The translations under genes were made by a program, and so were the position numbers. Positions 43,763 to 53,826 of a stretch of 64,000 nt of DNA are shown here, one piece after another. Where the stretch lies: the NCBI GenBank assembly GCA_003210795.1, contig QCUJ01000002.1:35359-99358 (forward strand). The letters run 5' to 3'. The notes beneath the pieces are model-generated. The model worked only from the letters and a program-made list of their open reading frames with translations. It had not been told where the DNA came from and searched no databases. This stretch comes from Synechococcus sp. AG-679-B05. Lineage in GTDB: Bacteria > Cyanobacteriota > Cyanobacteriia > PCC-6307 > Cyanobiaceae. Each line of letters opens with the position of its first letter. The stretch's first letter is position 1.

Positions 43763-45154
43763 CTAGTCAAGATTCAGCTCCATCACATTGCACAGCCGAG
43801 TCCGAACCTTGGAGCGAAATCTGGCAATGTCCAGACGCCCCGTCATCCAGGCGGCTCCAATAAAACAAATCATCTGAAGGCCAAAAACGCCCCCATAGGC
43901 CCCATAGGCATCACCACCATTGACCGTCTGCAACAAGGTCAGCAGGCCACCTCCGCTGATGATCGCCAGGCCGGAGGAATAGGCATAGCCCGCACCCCAA
44001 ATACCAAGCAGAAGGCCCGTGCGCCCGGGCTGAACAAAACTGAACATCAGGGCGAGGCAGGCGTTGATGCACACCCCGAGCGACAAACCAAAAAATGTCA
44101 CTGCCACCCGAAGCAGGGGGATGGAGGCGTCGGTTCCCGCAAGCAACATCAGTGCCAGAGCAGAGCTGGCCAAGAAAGCTCCGACCCTGGCGATTCGGAT
44201 TGTGCCGAAACGTTGGATCAAGACAAAACCACTGAGCGCCAATCCTCCGAAGAATCCGAGTGCAACCAAGACGTTGAGCGAGGTGGTGGCACAAACGCTC
44301 ATACCGAAGACGGCGGCGCCATAGAGCTCAAGCACCGCATCGTTCAGAAACATGCTGAAGGTGAACAGACAAAGCACGCCCAGAAAGCGGCCCGCTTCCG
44401 GAATGGAACGCAAGCGCGTCAGCAGCTGGGGCAAGGCAACGCGCTGCGACTTCGGTGTGGCCTCATCGGCGAGATTATCTATCTGAGCGGTATTGGGGTG
44501 CTCCACACCCAGAACAGACACCACCCCGGAGACCCAGCAGCAGAGGAGGTGTGACAACCGTCAACCGCTCCAAACCAGCCAACAAAGCAAGAGTGCTTGC
44601 ACCGGTAGTGCAGGCATCCCCAAACACCCGATTCACCAACACACTTCCGAACAGAACTCCCAGCAAACGCATCCCCCAAACCACCGACAGCACCTTTGGT
44701 CGTTCCTCTTCCGTTGTGCGATCAGCAATCAGAGCTAAAAGCGCTGTACCCCCTGCGGCAATGGCCATACCGAGGCAACAAACACTGCCGTCAACAGGAG
44801 GATCAACCAGGACAAATTCGCTGTCCCTGCGCTCTCCATGACGCGTCCGAGCCGCAACACCAGCTGGCAGGCAAGCCCAAACAGCAACGACAGAAAAAAT
44901 GAGCTGCAGACGATGAAGGGAGTCCGCCGCAAACGACTGACAGGAATCCGATCAGAGCGATGACCGAACCACACTCGGGTAAACCCCGTCAGCTGTTGTG
45001 AGCCGATCGTCGCAGCAACCAGGACCGCCGGCAGTTGAAATTCTTCGATCAGTAGACGATTGAAGAGTCCAAAAGCAAGCACCCCAAAAATCCCAAGACC
45101 CAGCTGAAACAATCCCAGTTGGAGACCCAGAAGTAAGGGCCGCTGGCGCATCAA
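43763..45154 (-). pseudogene. PucC/BCD-like MFS transporter broken into three reading frames
   Basis: Collinear fragments 44735..45154 (LLLGLQLGLFQLGLGIFGVLAFGLFNRLLIEEFQLPAVLVAATIG), 44475..44768 (MAIAAGGTALLALIADRTTEEERPKVLSVVWGMRLLG) and 43763..44557 (GVVSVLGVEHPN...LRSIPEAGRFLGVLCLFTFSMFLNDAVLELYGA) form one transporter. Confidence 0.82.
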
Positions 45155-45261
45155 ACCAATGTCAAATCGAGCAAATTATGCATGGATTGCATAAGCGAAG
45201 GGGCTCAGATCTCCTCAAAACTCCGCCGTATCTCTATCAAGATTGAAGCGAACACCAAGGG

Positions 45262-45645
45262 TCAAGCACCATCCGTATTGATGTCGCGCAGGCGTACATC
45301 AATCGACGCCAGTAGACCAATTGCGAACATCGGAGCTTCCTGAACGGCAAACAGGAACTTCTCTCGGTTCATCACAATGAGACGACAAAAACTCATCGCC
45401 GTTGCCGTGCTCAGGCGGCAGTGATCCTCCACAACCAACGATCCCGATCCAAAGATATGACCAACAGGAATATCTTCATGGCGATCATGTGCCGATGAAT
45501 CGGTCCAAGTGAGACGAACAGACCCCTCAAGGATTCCAAACATCGTGGAACCGGTTTCGCCAGCCTTAAACACAACATCTCCCGGCTGAAGGGTGATCAA
45601 CTCACCCTTGCTTGCCAGAGCGCGCATGGTATCTAACGCATGCAT
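45262..45645 (-). CDS. Cyclic-nucleotide-binding (Crp-like cNMP) domain protein without obvious HTH
   Basis: ALASKGELITLQPGDVVFKAGETGSTMFGILEGSVRLTW; 127 aa. Confidence 0.78.
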   Translation of the reverse strand: MHALDTMRALASKGELITLQPGDVVFKAGETGSTMFGILEGSVRLTWTDSSAHDRHEDIPVGHIFGSGSLVVEDHCRLSTATAMSFCRLIVMNREKFLFAVQEAPMFAIGLLASIDVRLRDINTDGA

Positions 45646-45658
45646 CGTGATGAATTGG

Positions 45659-46831
45659 TCAGGCTGTGGTTAGCGTTAATGCAGCCCCGAATCCACGGCG
45701 AATATCCTCCTGAGAGAGGCGACCGTCATGGTCGAGATCAAGGGCATCAAATACAGCATCACTTCCCAGCCATTCGTCACGGGTGATGCATCCATCCCCA
45801 TTGAAATCATTCAGCAAAAATATTTCTTGAACGGCATGGCCGAAAGCTGCGCCTCCCTCAACTTCAGCCAAACGGTGGGCAAGCTGCTGCTCAAGGGTTT
45901 CGATTGCCTTACTGAAGCCTTTGATTCCTTCACTCAACTTGTCGGAGGCCATCCGATCGTCGGCCATCAGAGCATCAAAGCGTTCACGATCCACATGAAT
46001 CTGGGCTTCCTGACAGTTGGACGATGCCGCATCAAGCTTGCGCTGAAGAACTGCAGGGCTTTCGCGTAGCTGATCAAGAAGTTTGGGGGAAATGGTCAGC
46101 AGATCGCAACCTGCAAGCTCAGTAATTTCATCCAGATTGCGGAAACTGGCACCCATCACTTCGGTGGTGTAACCGAATGTCTTGTAGTAATTAAAAATTC
46201 TGGTGACTGAAATCACACCTGGATCTTCAGGCCCTGGATAGGAATCACGACCAGTATCAGCTTTGAACCAATCGAGAATGCGACCTACAAATGGGGAAAT
46301 CAAGGTGACTCCAGCCTCTGCGCAAGCCACGGCTTGACCGAAACCGAACAAAAGAGTGAGGTTGCAATGAATACCTTCCCTTTCAAGGATTTCCGCAGCT
46401 TTAATACCTTCCCATGTTGAAGCAATTTTGATCAGCACGCGATCATTGCTGATCCCGGCGTCGTTGTAGAGGCGAATCAATTTCCGACCTTTCTCCACCG
46501 TTGCGGCCGTATCCCAACTCAGCCGAGCATCAACTTCGGTGGACACTCGACCTGGAACAATCTTGAGAATCTCCTTACCGAAGATCACACTGATTTCGTC
46601 AAGGGCTTCATGCACCACATCCTCCACGGGTGCATTACTACCAATTAGCCGTCTTGAAGAACGCAGCGCTTCATCAATCAGGCTCTGATAGGCAGGAATT
46701 TGAGCTGCCGCCAGAATCAATGAAGGATTGGTTGTAGCGTCTCTAGGTGTGAATTTGCGGATCGCCTCAAGATCACCTGTATCCGCCACCACGACGGTCA
46801 TCTCGGAGAGTTGATCAAGCAGAGAAACCAT
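45659..46831 (-). CDS. tal: Transaldolase with C-terminal EF-hand pair
   Basis: [12 protein letters not shown]...[33 protein letters not shown]-terminal [12 protein letters not shown] and [12 protein letters not shown] loops. Confidence 0.95.
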   Translation of the reverse strand: MVSLLDQLSEMTVVVADTGDLEAIRKFTPRDATTNPSLILAAAQIPAYQSLIDEALRSSRRLIGSNAPVEDVVHEALDEISVIFGKEILKIVPGRVSTEVDARLSWDTAATVEKGRKLIRLYNDAGISNDRVLIKIASTWEGIKAAEILEREGIHCNLTLLFGFGQAVACAEAGVTLISPFVGRILDWFKADTGRDSYPGPEDPGVISVTRIFNYYKTFGYTTEVMGASFRNLDEITELAGCDLLTISPKLLDQLRESPAVLQRKLDAASSNCQEAQIHVDRERFDALMADDRMASDKLSEGIKGFSKAIETLEQQLAHRLAEVEGGAAFGHAVQEIFLLNDFNGDGCITRDEWLGSDAVFDALDLDHDGRLSQEDIRRGFGAALTLTTA

Positions 46832-46879
46832 GGAAACACAGGCCGTGTTATCTACAACGTAGCGGGGTTGGCCAATCCG

Positions 46880-48679
46880 TCAGCTCATCAATGTCTTGTT
46901 CAATTCTGCAGGTTTTGACGGGCTGATTTTTTCGATAACAAGCAGGCCATCAATGATCTGTTTTGCCACTGGTACGGCAACGGTGGAGCCGTAGGCATGG
47001 GCACCCTGTGGCTCATCGACAGCCACGAAAACCACGTAGCGCGGGGACTCGATGGGAAGAGTGGCCACAAAGCTGCAGATTTTGGCTCCAGGCAGATAGA
47101 TCCCGTTCAGGGCTTTCTGGGCAGTTCCTGTTTTACCGCCGATGCGATAACCCGGCGTCTTCACACCCACACCACTGCCCTGCTCAACAACTGACTCCAT
47201 CCAAGATAGAACCGTTGCAGCCACCTCAGGGGTGAGCAATTTTCTCCCCGATGGCGATGCAGGTGGAGCCAAAGCACCCCCGGAGCGGAATCCTCTGGTG
47301 ATATGGGGACTGACCATGCGACCACCGTTGGCCAGGACCGCATGCAGCTGCACCAGCTTGAGGGGCGTCAGCGCAAATCCCTGCCCAAAGGCGGTTGTCG
47401 CCGGCTCGATCGGATGGGTAATGAACTGCTCCTTACTTTTCAACTGACCGGCAACGGCACCGGGAAGATCGGTGTCCGGACGCTGATCAATTTCAAGCCG
47501 GTTCATCCAGTCCCAGTACACATCTGTCTTCATCCGGCCCATGGCGCGCACCATGCCGACATTGCTGGACACCTGCAGGACCTTGGCCAGCCCTACAAGT
47601 CCATTAGCCTTCTTGTCGTGGTTGTTGATCGGCCAGCCGCCGATGGTGATCCTGCCGGTGTCATGGACCCGATCCTCCGGCGCGATCGCCTTCTCCTCAA
47701 GAGCCAAGGCCAGATTGATCGGCTTGAACGTGGAACCTGGTTCGTAGAGGTCCTGAACCGACCACTCGCGGAAGCGAGCCGGTGAGAATCGCCAGTAGCG
47801 GTTGGGGTCATAGGTCGGAGTCGATGCCAGCACCAACAGCTCGCCGTTGGTGACATCCATGACAATCGCAGCGCCCTTCTTGGCTTTCCATGTCGCAACC
47901 TGGGCCGCAAGAGCTTTTGCCGCCAGCTCCTGCAGACGCGCATCGAGGGTTAACTGGAGGCGTAGATCATCCCCGTAGAAGGCTCCAGGGTTGAGATCAT
48001 CCGGAAGCGGGGTGCCATCGGCTCCCCTGCGGAGACGTTGCGATTGTTCATGCCTCAGCAGGTCGTCATGACGACTCTGCTCGAGCCCCGCCTGGGGCAC
48101 CCGCTCATCATTGAGGAAACCAACGACATTGGCGAAGAGCGACCCTTGGGGATAGATCCTCTGGGGATATGCCTCGAGGTCGAGACCGCTGATCCCTAGG
48201 CCACGAATGCGATCTGCCGTCTCAGAGTCCAGTCCCTCGGCAAGCCGTACCCCTGATCGGCGGTTCCCCAGTTCAATGCGCAGACTTTCCGCCGATCGAG
48301 CCAGAGGTGCCGCAAGAAGTGTCACCACATCCTCTGGAGGCCGCACCCGTCCAGGGTCGTCGCCGGGAAGATTGAAGTAACGAGGATGGGCCCAAAGACG
48401 GAACCGCTTCTCATCCATCGCAACCAGCCGACCGGTGCGATCAACGATCGGGCGACGTGTTCCGAGGGGGGCGCTTGTCTGCGTCTGCAGCCGACGGGCA
48501 CGGGCTTCGAGTGCACCTGTCTGAACCAGCTGCAGCCAGGCCATACGCCCGATTAATCCTGTCAATCCCGTGCAGAGGATGAGGAAAACAATCCAGAGGC
48601 GATGGGCCGGCACTTGGGCCAACGGAACAACCCGGGGACGAGGCCTTTTCCGAACTGACGAAGACGATTTTGCTCGCAT
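46880..48679 (-). CDS. ftsI: Peptidoglycan transpeptidase FtsI / penicillin-binding protein
   Basis: YEPGSTFKPINLALALEEKAI (SxxK), SSN motif (QVSSNVGMV), KTGTAQKA. Confidence 0.92.
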   Translation of the reverse strand: MRAKSSSSVRKRPRPRVVPLAQVPAHRLWIVFLILCTGLTGLIGRMAWLQLVQTGALEARARRLQTQTSAPLGTRRPIVDRTGRLVAMDEKRFRLWAHPRYFNLPGDDPGRVRPPEDVVTLLAAPLARSAESLRIELGNRRSGVRLAEGLDSETADRIRGLGISGLDLEAYPQRIYPQGSLFANVVGFLNDERVPQAGLEQSRHDDLLRHEQSQRLRRGADGTPLPDDLNPGAFYGDDLRLQLTLDARLQELAAKALAAQVATWKAKKGAAIVMDVTNGELLVLASTPTYDPNRYWRFSPARFREWSVQDLYEPGSTFKPINLALALEEKAIAPEDRVHDTGRITIGGWPINNHDKKANGLVGLAKVLQVSSNVGMVRAMGRMKTDVYWDWMNRLEIDQRPDTDLPGAVAGQLKSKEQFITHPIEPATTAFGQGFALTPLKLVQLHAVLANGGRMVSPHITRGFRSGGALAPPASPSGRKLLTPEVAATVLSWMESVVEQGSGVGVKTPGYRIGGKTGTAQKALNGIYLPGAKICSFVATLPIESPRYVVFVAVDEPQGAHAYGSTVAVPVAKQIIDGLLVIEKISPSKPAELNKTLMS

Positions 48680-49077
48680 CAGTACCCCGGACGAACCCTC
48701 GGTTGTGATTGTTCATTCCGAGCGATGACGACGGAAGGATCAGAGACCACAACAGGGGAACGCTCGAGATGAATCAGATTCGTCACCTTGGTGGGGACGA
48801 ATCGAGACGGGCTCGTTGTGCTGTCCAGCCAATGCTGCTCCAGGAGAGCTGTGGATTCCGTCAGCCGATGGGACAACAACTTGGTGGCCTCAAAGCGCTG
48901 AAACGCCATCGTCCAGCGGTGCTGCCAATGCAGCGTGAGACCGGCAAGAACAGCCAATGCGGCGAAAACACCCAGCAACGTGCCGTCGGCAAGACGATGC
49001 AATCCGCCCACCAAGGGGGAGCGTCGGGTGATTCTTCCGGCGGAGAAGGAGCCCTGAATCAGCTGAAGAGCACTCAT
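48679..49077 (-). CDS. Small bitopic membrane protein overlapping ftsI start
   Basis: MSALQLIQGSFSAGRITRRSPLVGGLHRLADGTLLGVFAALAVLAGLTLHWQHRWTMAFQRFEATKLLSHRLTESTALLEQHWLDSTTS...; TGA/ATG overlap with ftsI. Confidence 0.7.
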   Translation of the reverse strand: MSALQLIQGSFSAGRITRRSPLVGGLHRLADGTLLGVFAALAVLAGLTLHWQHRWTMAFQRFEATKLLSHRLTESTALLEQHWLDSTTSPSRFVPTKVTNLIHLERSPVVVSDPSVVIARNEQSQPRVRPGY

Positions 49078-49160
49078 CGAGAAGCGCTGATTGGATGCGG
49101 CCACCCTTGGCTGAACTATCAATGGGTCAGTGAACCATTCGGACCTGCCTGGGGCAAGCC

Positions 49161-50417
49161 TTAAAGCAAAAGCAGATTCAAAAACGTGATGGCATTCCAG
49201 GTGCCATGCATCAACACGCTCGGGAGCAACCGTCCAGTGCTCATACGAACCAAGCCGAGACCAACCCCCAGAACGGTGAGCGGAGCCAGTTCCCCGATAC
49301 TGATGTGGGCCATGCCAAACAACAGCCCCGACCACAGCACTCCAGCGAGAGGACCGAAGCGACGGGCCAGCACCGGGAGAAGAGCGCCACGGAAGATGAT
49401 CTCCTCGAACAGAGGAGCAAGAACGACTGCGGTGAAAGCGAGCAGAGCCAGTGCCAACGGATCGCGACTGCCCAACACCAGCTCGAGCAAGGGATTGCTG
49501 CCACCTGGATCGCCCACGACCTTGACCAGCACCCAACCGGTCAGCATCACCACAGGGGTGATGCGAAGCCAACCACTCAGAGCTGCCATGACAGCAGAGG
49601 CAAGCGGCTTGATGCGCCACTGAAGCCATCCCTCAGATGGCCGCTCTTGATCCGGACAGGAGGCGAGCTGACGCCGCAAGATCAGCAGACTCGGCAGCGC
49701 CATCAAGCCGTAATTGATGACCACACCCACAGCTTCACGGCGTGGACTGGCCAGGGATGCGGTCAGCGTTCCGACCAGGGGAAGCACCACAAGAGGCACT
49801 GCCACGGCGCTGACCACCACAAAGCCACCCGCTACCAACAGCGCCATATCCAGCAGGGTCAGCATCGGACCGCGCAGTTCGGGCCAGGTTTCAGCGCGAC
49901 CACGCCATCGACGCCACCACTGGATGACCAGCAGCAACGTGCCTGCGAGCGCCGTCAGCAGCGGAAGCAATGCACTGAGCGCCAGCCGCACCAGGGCTGT
50001 GCGGGCCACGGCGGGGTCACTGCATTCGGCCTGAGAACCACCCTGGGCCTCGCAATCAAGCAGCTTCAACAAAGCATCAGCATCTGTTGGAACAGCAACA
50101 GACCGTCCGGACAACAGCTCAAGCAGCTGCGTCTGCCTTGGACTGCGTTGATCCGATGACGTTCCCTCCAGCGACTGCCGCAGAGCCATGCGGGGGTCGC
50201 CATTCCCTAACAGCAGCGGAACCAGGGAGGGCGGCACAGCGGGTTCCGCCAGAACGGTGATCTCCTGCTGCTGCAGATTGAGGCTCGGGGCCACCGACGG
50301 ACGCGAAAGGCTGCTGACCAGGCCTGAAAACCAGATCAAGGCAGCCATGAGCAGGGACAGCAGCCCAAGCAGAATTTTCCAGGCGGGCTGGGCTTGGCGT
50401 TGGGAACTGGACGACAC
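49161..50417 (-). CDS. CPBP-family intramembrane metalloprotease
   Basis: LAPLFEEIIFRGALLPVLARRFGPLAGVLWSGLLFGMAHISIGELAPLTVLG...VLMHGTWNAITFLN. Confidence 0.85.
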   Translation of the reverse strand: MSSSSQRQAQPAWKILLGLLSLLMAALIWFSGLVSSLSRPSVAPSLNLQQQEITVLAEPAVPPSLVPLLLGNGDPRMALRQSLEGTSSDQRSPRQTQLLELLSGRSVAVPTDADALLKLLDCEAQGGSQAECSDPAVARTALVRLALSALLPLLTALAGTLLLVIQWWRRWRGRAETWPELRGPMLTLLDMALLVAGGFVVVSAVAVPLVVLPLVGTLTASLASPRREAVGVVINYGLMALPSLLILRRQLASCPDQERPSEGWLQWRIKPLASAVMAALSGWLRITPVVMLTGWVLVKVVGDPGGSNPLLELVLGSRDPLALALLAFTAVVLAPLFEEIIFRGALLPVLARRFGPLAGVLWSGLLFGMAHISIGELAPLTVLGVGLGLVRMSTGRLLPSVLMHGTWNAITFLNLLLL

Positions 50418-50493
50418 CCGGTCGGCTCAACTGCAGCCGATTGTCCCCTGGAATCGCTTGACCCATACGATGGCCGCGCCCTGATCCCGCACC

Positions 50494-51822
50494 GTGACCC
50501 TCCGTCTACTCCTGGTCCGCCACGGTCTGAGCAGCTTCAACCTTGAGCGGCGCATCCAGGGGCGTGACGACCAATCCAACCTGAGCGACAAGGGGCATGA
50601 ACAGGCCCGGTGTCTTGGGGCCAGCCTGGCGGATGTGTCGCTGGACGCGGTCTACAGTTCAAGGCTGCAGCGCGCCGCAGCCACCACGGAATCTCTGTTG
50701 GAAGCCCGCGGCGGCCATGCCCCCGCCACTGTTTTCGATGACGGCCTGCTTGAGGTGGATCTCGAGCCCTGGTCAGGACTGAGCATCGATGAACTCACAG
50801 AACAGCATCCCGAGGCCTACGGCATCTGGAAACGACAACCGCTTGCGCTGGAATTAGAGCGTCGTGATGGCAGCCGCTACAGACCTCTTGGAGAGCTGAT
50901 GGAGCAAGCCAAGGGGTTCATCCAGGCGCTCACCGAACGTCATCCGGTGGAGCAGGACAGCACCGTGCTGATCGTCGCCCACAATGCAATCCTGCGCTGT
51001 CTGATGCTGGCCATGCTTGGGGAGCCCGAGCATGGATTCCGACGCCTTCGGGTCGACAACACCTCGCTTTCGGTGTTCAACCTGCGGCCCGGAACAAGCG
51101 GAGCTCAGGTTCAGATCGAGTGTCTCAACAGCACCACCCACCTGCAACCTCTGCCGGCGCGGGGCAGCGGCGCAAGACTGATCCTGGTGCGACATGGCGA
51201 AACCGACTGGAACAAGGCCGGACGCTTTCAAGGACAGATCGACATCCCTCTGAACGACAACGGTCGTCGTCAAGCAGCCGCGGCCAGGGACTTTTTGAAG
51301 GAAGTTGCGATCGATCGAGCCTGGAGCAGCACCCTCTCCCGCCCCACTGAAACCGCAAGCATCATTCTCGAAGCGCACGCCGACATACCTCTCACGCAGA
51401 TCGATGGTCTTGTGGAGATCGGGCACGGAGTATGGGAAGGGAAGCTTGAATCCGAAATCCGCGCCGACTGGGCAGAACTTCTCGACACCTGGAAGACATC
51501 CCCTGAAACGGTGCAGATGCCGGAGGGAGAAACCATCCAGGACGTCTGGACCCGGTCGGTGAATAGCTGGAAAGAGATCGCGACCGGGCTCAAACCAGAT
51601 GAAACGGCGCTGGTGGTGGCCCATGACGCCGTCAACAAAACCATCCTGTGCGACCTCCTGGGCCTAAAGCCAGCCGACATCTGGGCTGTGAAGCAAGGCA
51701 ACGGCGGCGTGACGGTGGTCGACATCGCTGCCGATCCAGGCCAGCCTGCGGTCGTGACCTGCCTGAATCTCACCTCCCACTTCGGAAGCGTGATCGACCG
51801 CACCGCGGCGGGCGCCCTCTGA
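50494..51822 (+). CDS. Tandem histidine-phosphatase (phosphoglycerate mutase-like) protein
   Basis: Two RHG modules: LRLLLVRHGLSSFN and RLILVRHGETDWNKAGRFQGQIDIPLNDNGRRQA. Confidence 0.88.
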   Translation: MTLRLLLVRHGLSSFNLERRIQGRDDQSNLSDKGHEQARCLGASLADVSLDAVYSSRLQRAAATTESLLEARGGHAPATVFDDGLLEVDLEPWSGLSIDELTEQHPEAYGIWKRQPLALELERRDGSRYRPLGELMEQAKGFIQALTERHPVEQDSTVLIVAHNAILRCLMLAMLGEPEHGFRRLRVDNTSLSVFNLRPGTSGAQVQIECLNSTTHLQPLPARGSGARLILVRHGETDWNKAGRFQGQIDIPLNDNGRRQAAAARDFLKEVAIDRAWSSTLSRPTETASIILEAHADIPLTQIDGLVEIGHGVWEGKLESEIRADWAELLDTWKTSPETVQMPEGETIQDVWTRSVNSWKEIATGLKPDETALVVAHDAVNKTILCDLLGLKPADIWAVKQGNGGVTVVDIAADPGQPAVVTCLNLTSHFGSVIDRTAAGAL

Positions 51823-51826
51823 TCCG

Positions 51827-53086
51827 ATGCAAGACACCCTGTTGCTGGATCCGGTTCGGATCTTGCGTGGTCCTGGGATCCCGCTTCAGCAGGGAGCGGT
51901 TTTAATCGAAGCGGGCCTCCTCATCGGCTTCGATGAGGAGGCCCGACAGCGCGGCAACGCTTTGGGTCTCAACCCAACACCCGCACCTGAGCAGCTCGTG
52001 GCTCCCTGCCTGGTGGACCCGCATTCACTGCTGCCAACCCCAGTGAGTGGAACGGTGGAGACCCTGACGAGCCTTCGCCGCTGCGCAGCAGCAGCTGGCT
52101 ACGGCCAGGTGGCCCTGCTCCCAAAAGCAGACAGCTGGCGAGACCAGCCGGAGCGGTTGTTCGGTCTGCACAGCATTGGCCCATCGGATGTCCACCTCCC
52201 GCTCTGGGGAAGTTTCAGCACCGGCGGACGGGGGGAGGAGCTGGCACCCCACGCGGACCTGCTCGAACACGGCGCCATCGGACTGGCAGACGACGATCAG
52301 ATGATCCCGCTGGCGTTGCTGGAACGGGGACTGTCCCTTGGGGAAATGGGTTCTTGCCCGGTGCTTCTTGCCGCAAGAGATCCCCTGCTGCAGGGAGACG
52401 GTTTCGTGCGAGAGGGCGTCGAAACCCTCAGGGCGGGATGGCCGCCGGATCCCCTGGCCAGTGAGCTGCAACCCCTGAACCAGCTGCTGACGCTTCAGCA
52501 TCGCCATCCGGATCGTCAACTACGCCTGATGAACCTTTCCACAAGTGAGGCCGTTGAAGCGCTGCAACAGGTCGCAGCACGACCGTTATCCAGCGTGTGC
52601 TGGTGGCACCTTCTGGCGGAGCGGGGCTCTCTAGGAGGCGCTGAACCGGGATGTGGGGTCCGTCCATCTCTTGGGGGGACGAGGGACCGCAGCCGTTTGC
52701 GATCGGCGCTGCGGGATGGGCTGATTCAGGCCGTTGCGGTCCACGCTGTCCCTCTGGATCAGGAGGACATGCTGCTGCCGATCGATCAACGCCCCCCAGG
52801 CTTGAGTGGCCACCATCTGGTTCTTCCCGCCCTGTGGTCGGCCCTGGTGCGAGAGGAACATTTCAGCGTTGAAGAGCTGTGGCAGGCCCTAAGCTTCGGC
52901 CCCTCAGCCTTCCTGGACAGACCAGCGGAAACGCTGACGATCGGCAGTCGACGCTGGTTGCTGTTTGATCCCAATCATCCCTGGACGGTGCGTCGCGACG
53001 ATCCTGCAGCACCGGGAGCCGCCAATCTCCCCTGGCTTGGGGAAACACTCAAGGGACGCGTCACGGCCTGCGGCCTCAGTCGCTGA
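51827..53086 (+). CDS. Dihydroorotase-like protein, probable non-catalytic
   Basis: Amidohydrolase-like layout (LVAPCLVDPHSLLP; ETLTSLRRCAAAAGYGQVALLPK) but no DxHxH. Confidence 0.7.
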   Translation: MQDTLLLDPVRILRGPGIPLQQGAVLIEAGLLIGFDEEARQRGNALGLNPTPAPEQLVAPCLVDPHSLLPTPVSGTVETLTSLRRCAAAAGYGQVALLPKADSWRDQPERLFGLHSIGPSDVHLPLWGSFSTGGRGEELAPHADLLEHGAIGLADDDQMIPLALLERGLSLGEMGSCPVLLAARDPLLQGDGFVREGVETLRAGWPPDPLASELQPLNQLLTLQHRHPDRQLRLMNLSTSEAVEALQQVAARPLSSVCWWHLLAERGSLGGAEPGCGVRPSLGGTRDRSRLRSALRDGLIQAVAVHAVPLDQEDMLLPIDQRPPGLSGHHLVLPALWSALVREEHFSVEELWQALSFGPSAFLDRPAETLTIGSRRWLLFDPNHPWTVRRDDPAAPGAANLPWLGETLKGRVTACGLSR

Positions 53087-53753
53087 GTAAACCGATCCGG
53101 TTCGGCGGCCAGAAGCGAACGACGGCCCGGCCGAGAATCTCCTGCTGTGGCAGGAAGGGACTCCCTGGCCAGAAGCGGCTGTCCCAGCTGTTGCTGCGAT
53201 TGTCGCCAAGCACCAGCACTGATCCCTCGGGCACGGTGATGCTGAGGGTGCGGCAGGGGCTCATTCCCTGAGCATTCAGCGGACAGAGTTGTTCGACGTA
53301 AGGCTCCTCCAATGGCACGCCATTGAGGTTGACCGCACCGGTTGGGCCAACAACGACCCGGTCTCCGGCAACACCGACCACCCGCTTGATGTAGGCATCA
53401 CAGGCCGGATCCCCGAGACCGGGGATCAGACCCAGCAACGGAAGATTCACCAGGCCGCAGAGAAGAGGGGAAGGCTTCTGCGGCGATCGCAACGCAGGAT
53501 CGAAGGCATAGGGGGAATTGAACACCACGATCTCGCCGCGCTGCGGCGTTCTGGTTTTGTAAGTGATTTTGTCGACCAGCAATCGGTCCTGAATCTTCAG
53601 ACCCGGCTGCATCGAGCCGGACGGGATGTAGCGGGCTTCGACCAGAAACTGACGAATGCCCAGATAGAGGGCCAGCATGAACACGATCGGGCCCCAGAAG
53701 TCCCAGAAGGGATGAGGCTGCGCCCCCTTCGTCTTTGATTCGTCGACTGCCAA
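53076..53753 (-). CDS. lepB: Signal peptidase I
   Basis: ARYIPSGSMQPGLKIQDRLLVDKITYKTRTPQRGEIVVF...YIKRVVGVAGDRV...VLGDNRSNSWDSRFW. Confidence 0.95.
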   Translation of the reverse strand: MAVDESKTKGAQPHPFWDFWGPIVFMLALYLGIRQFLVEARYIPSGSMQPGLKIQDRLLVDKITYKTRTPQRGEIVVFNSPYAFDPALRSPQKPSPLLCGLVNLPLLGLIPGLGDPACDAYIKRVVGVAGDRVVVGPTGAVNLNGVPLEEPYVEQLCPLNAQGMSPCRTLSITVPEGSVLVLGDNRSNSWDSRFWPGSPFLPQQEILGRAVVRFWPPNRIGLLSD

Positions 53754-53826
53754 CGGGCCTGTCCGGGGAGAGTTGGTTCACGATAGGGGTGATGTTCTAT
53801 GCAGCCCTGCAGCCCAGCATCTGCCG

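Noticed and set aside
43646-44554. 302-aa plus-strand ORF antisense to the PucC-like fragments
   Set aside because: Hydrophilic Gln/His-rich product without domain; the minus-strand fragments are clearly a membrane transporter.
48679-49629. Long upstream extension of the small membrane protein ORF to 49629
   Set aside because: The upstream part overlaps the CPBP protease antisense/other frame and is low complexity; ATG at 49077 gives a sensible protein.
49206-50159. 317-aa plus-strand ORF antisense to the CPBP protease
   Set aside because: Antisense artefact; Gln/His-rich composition.
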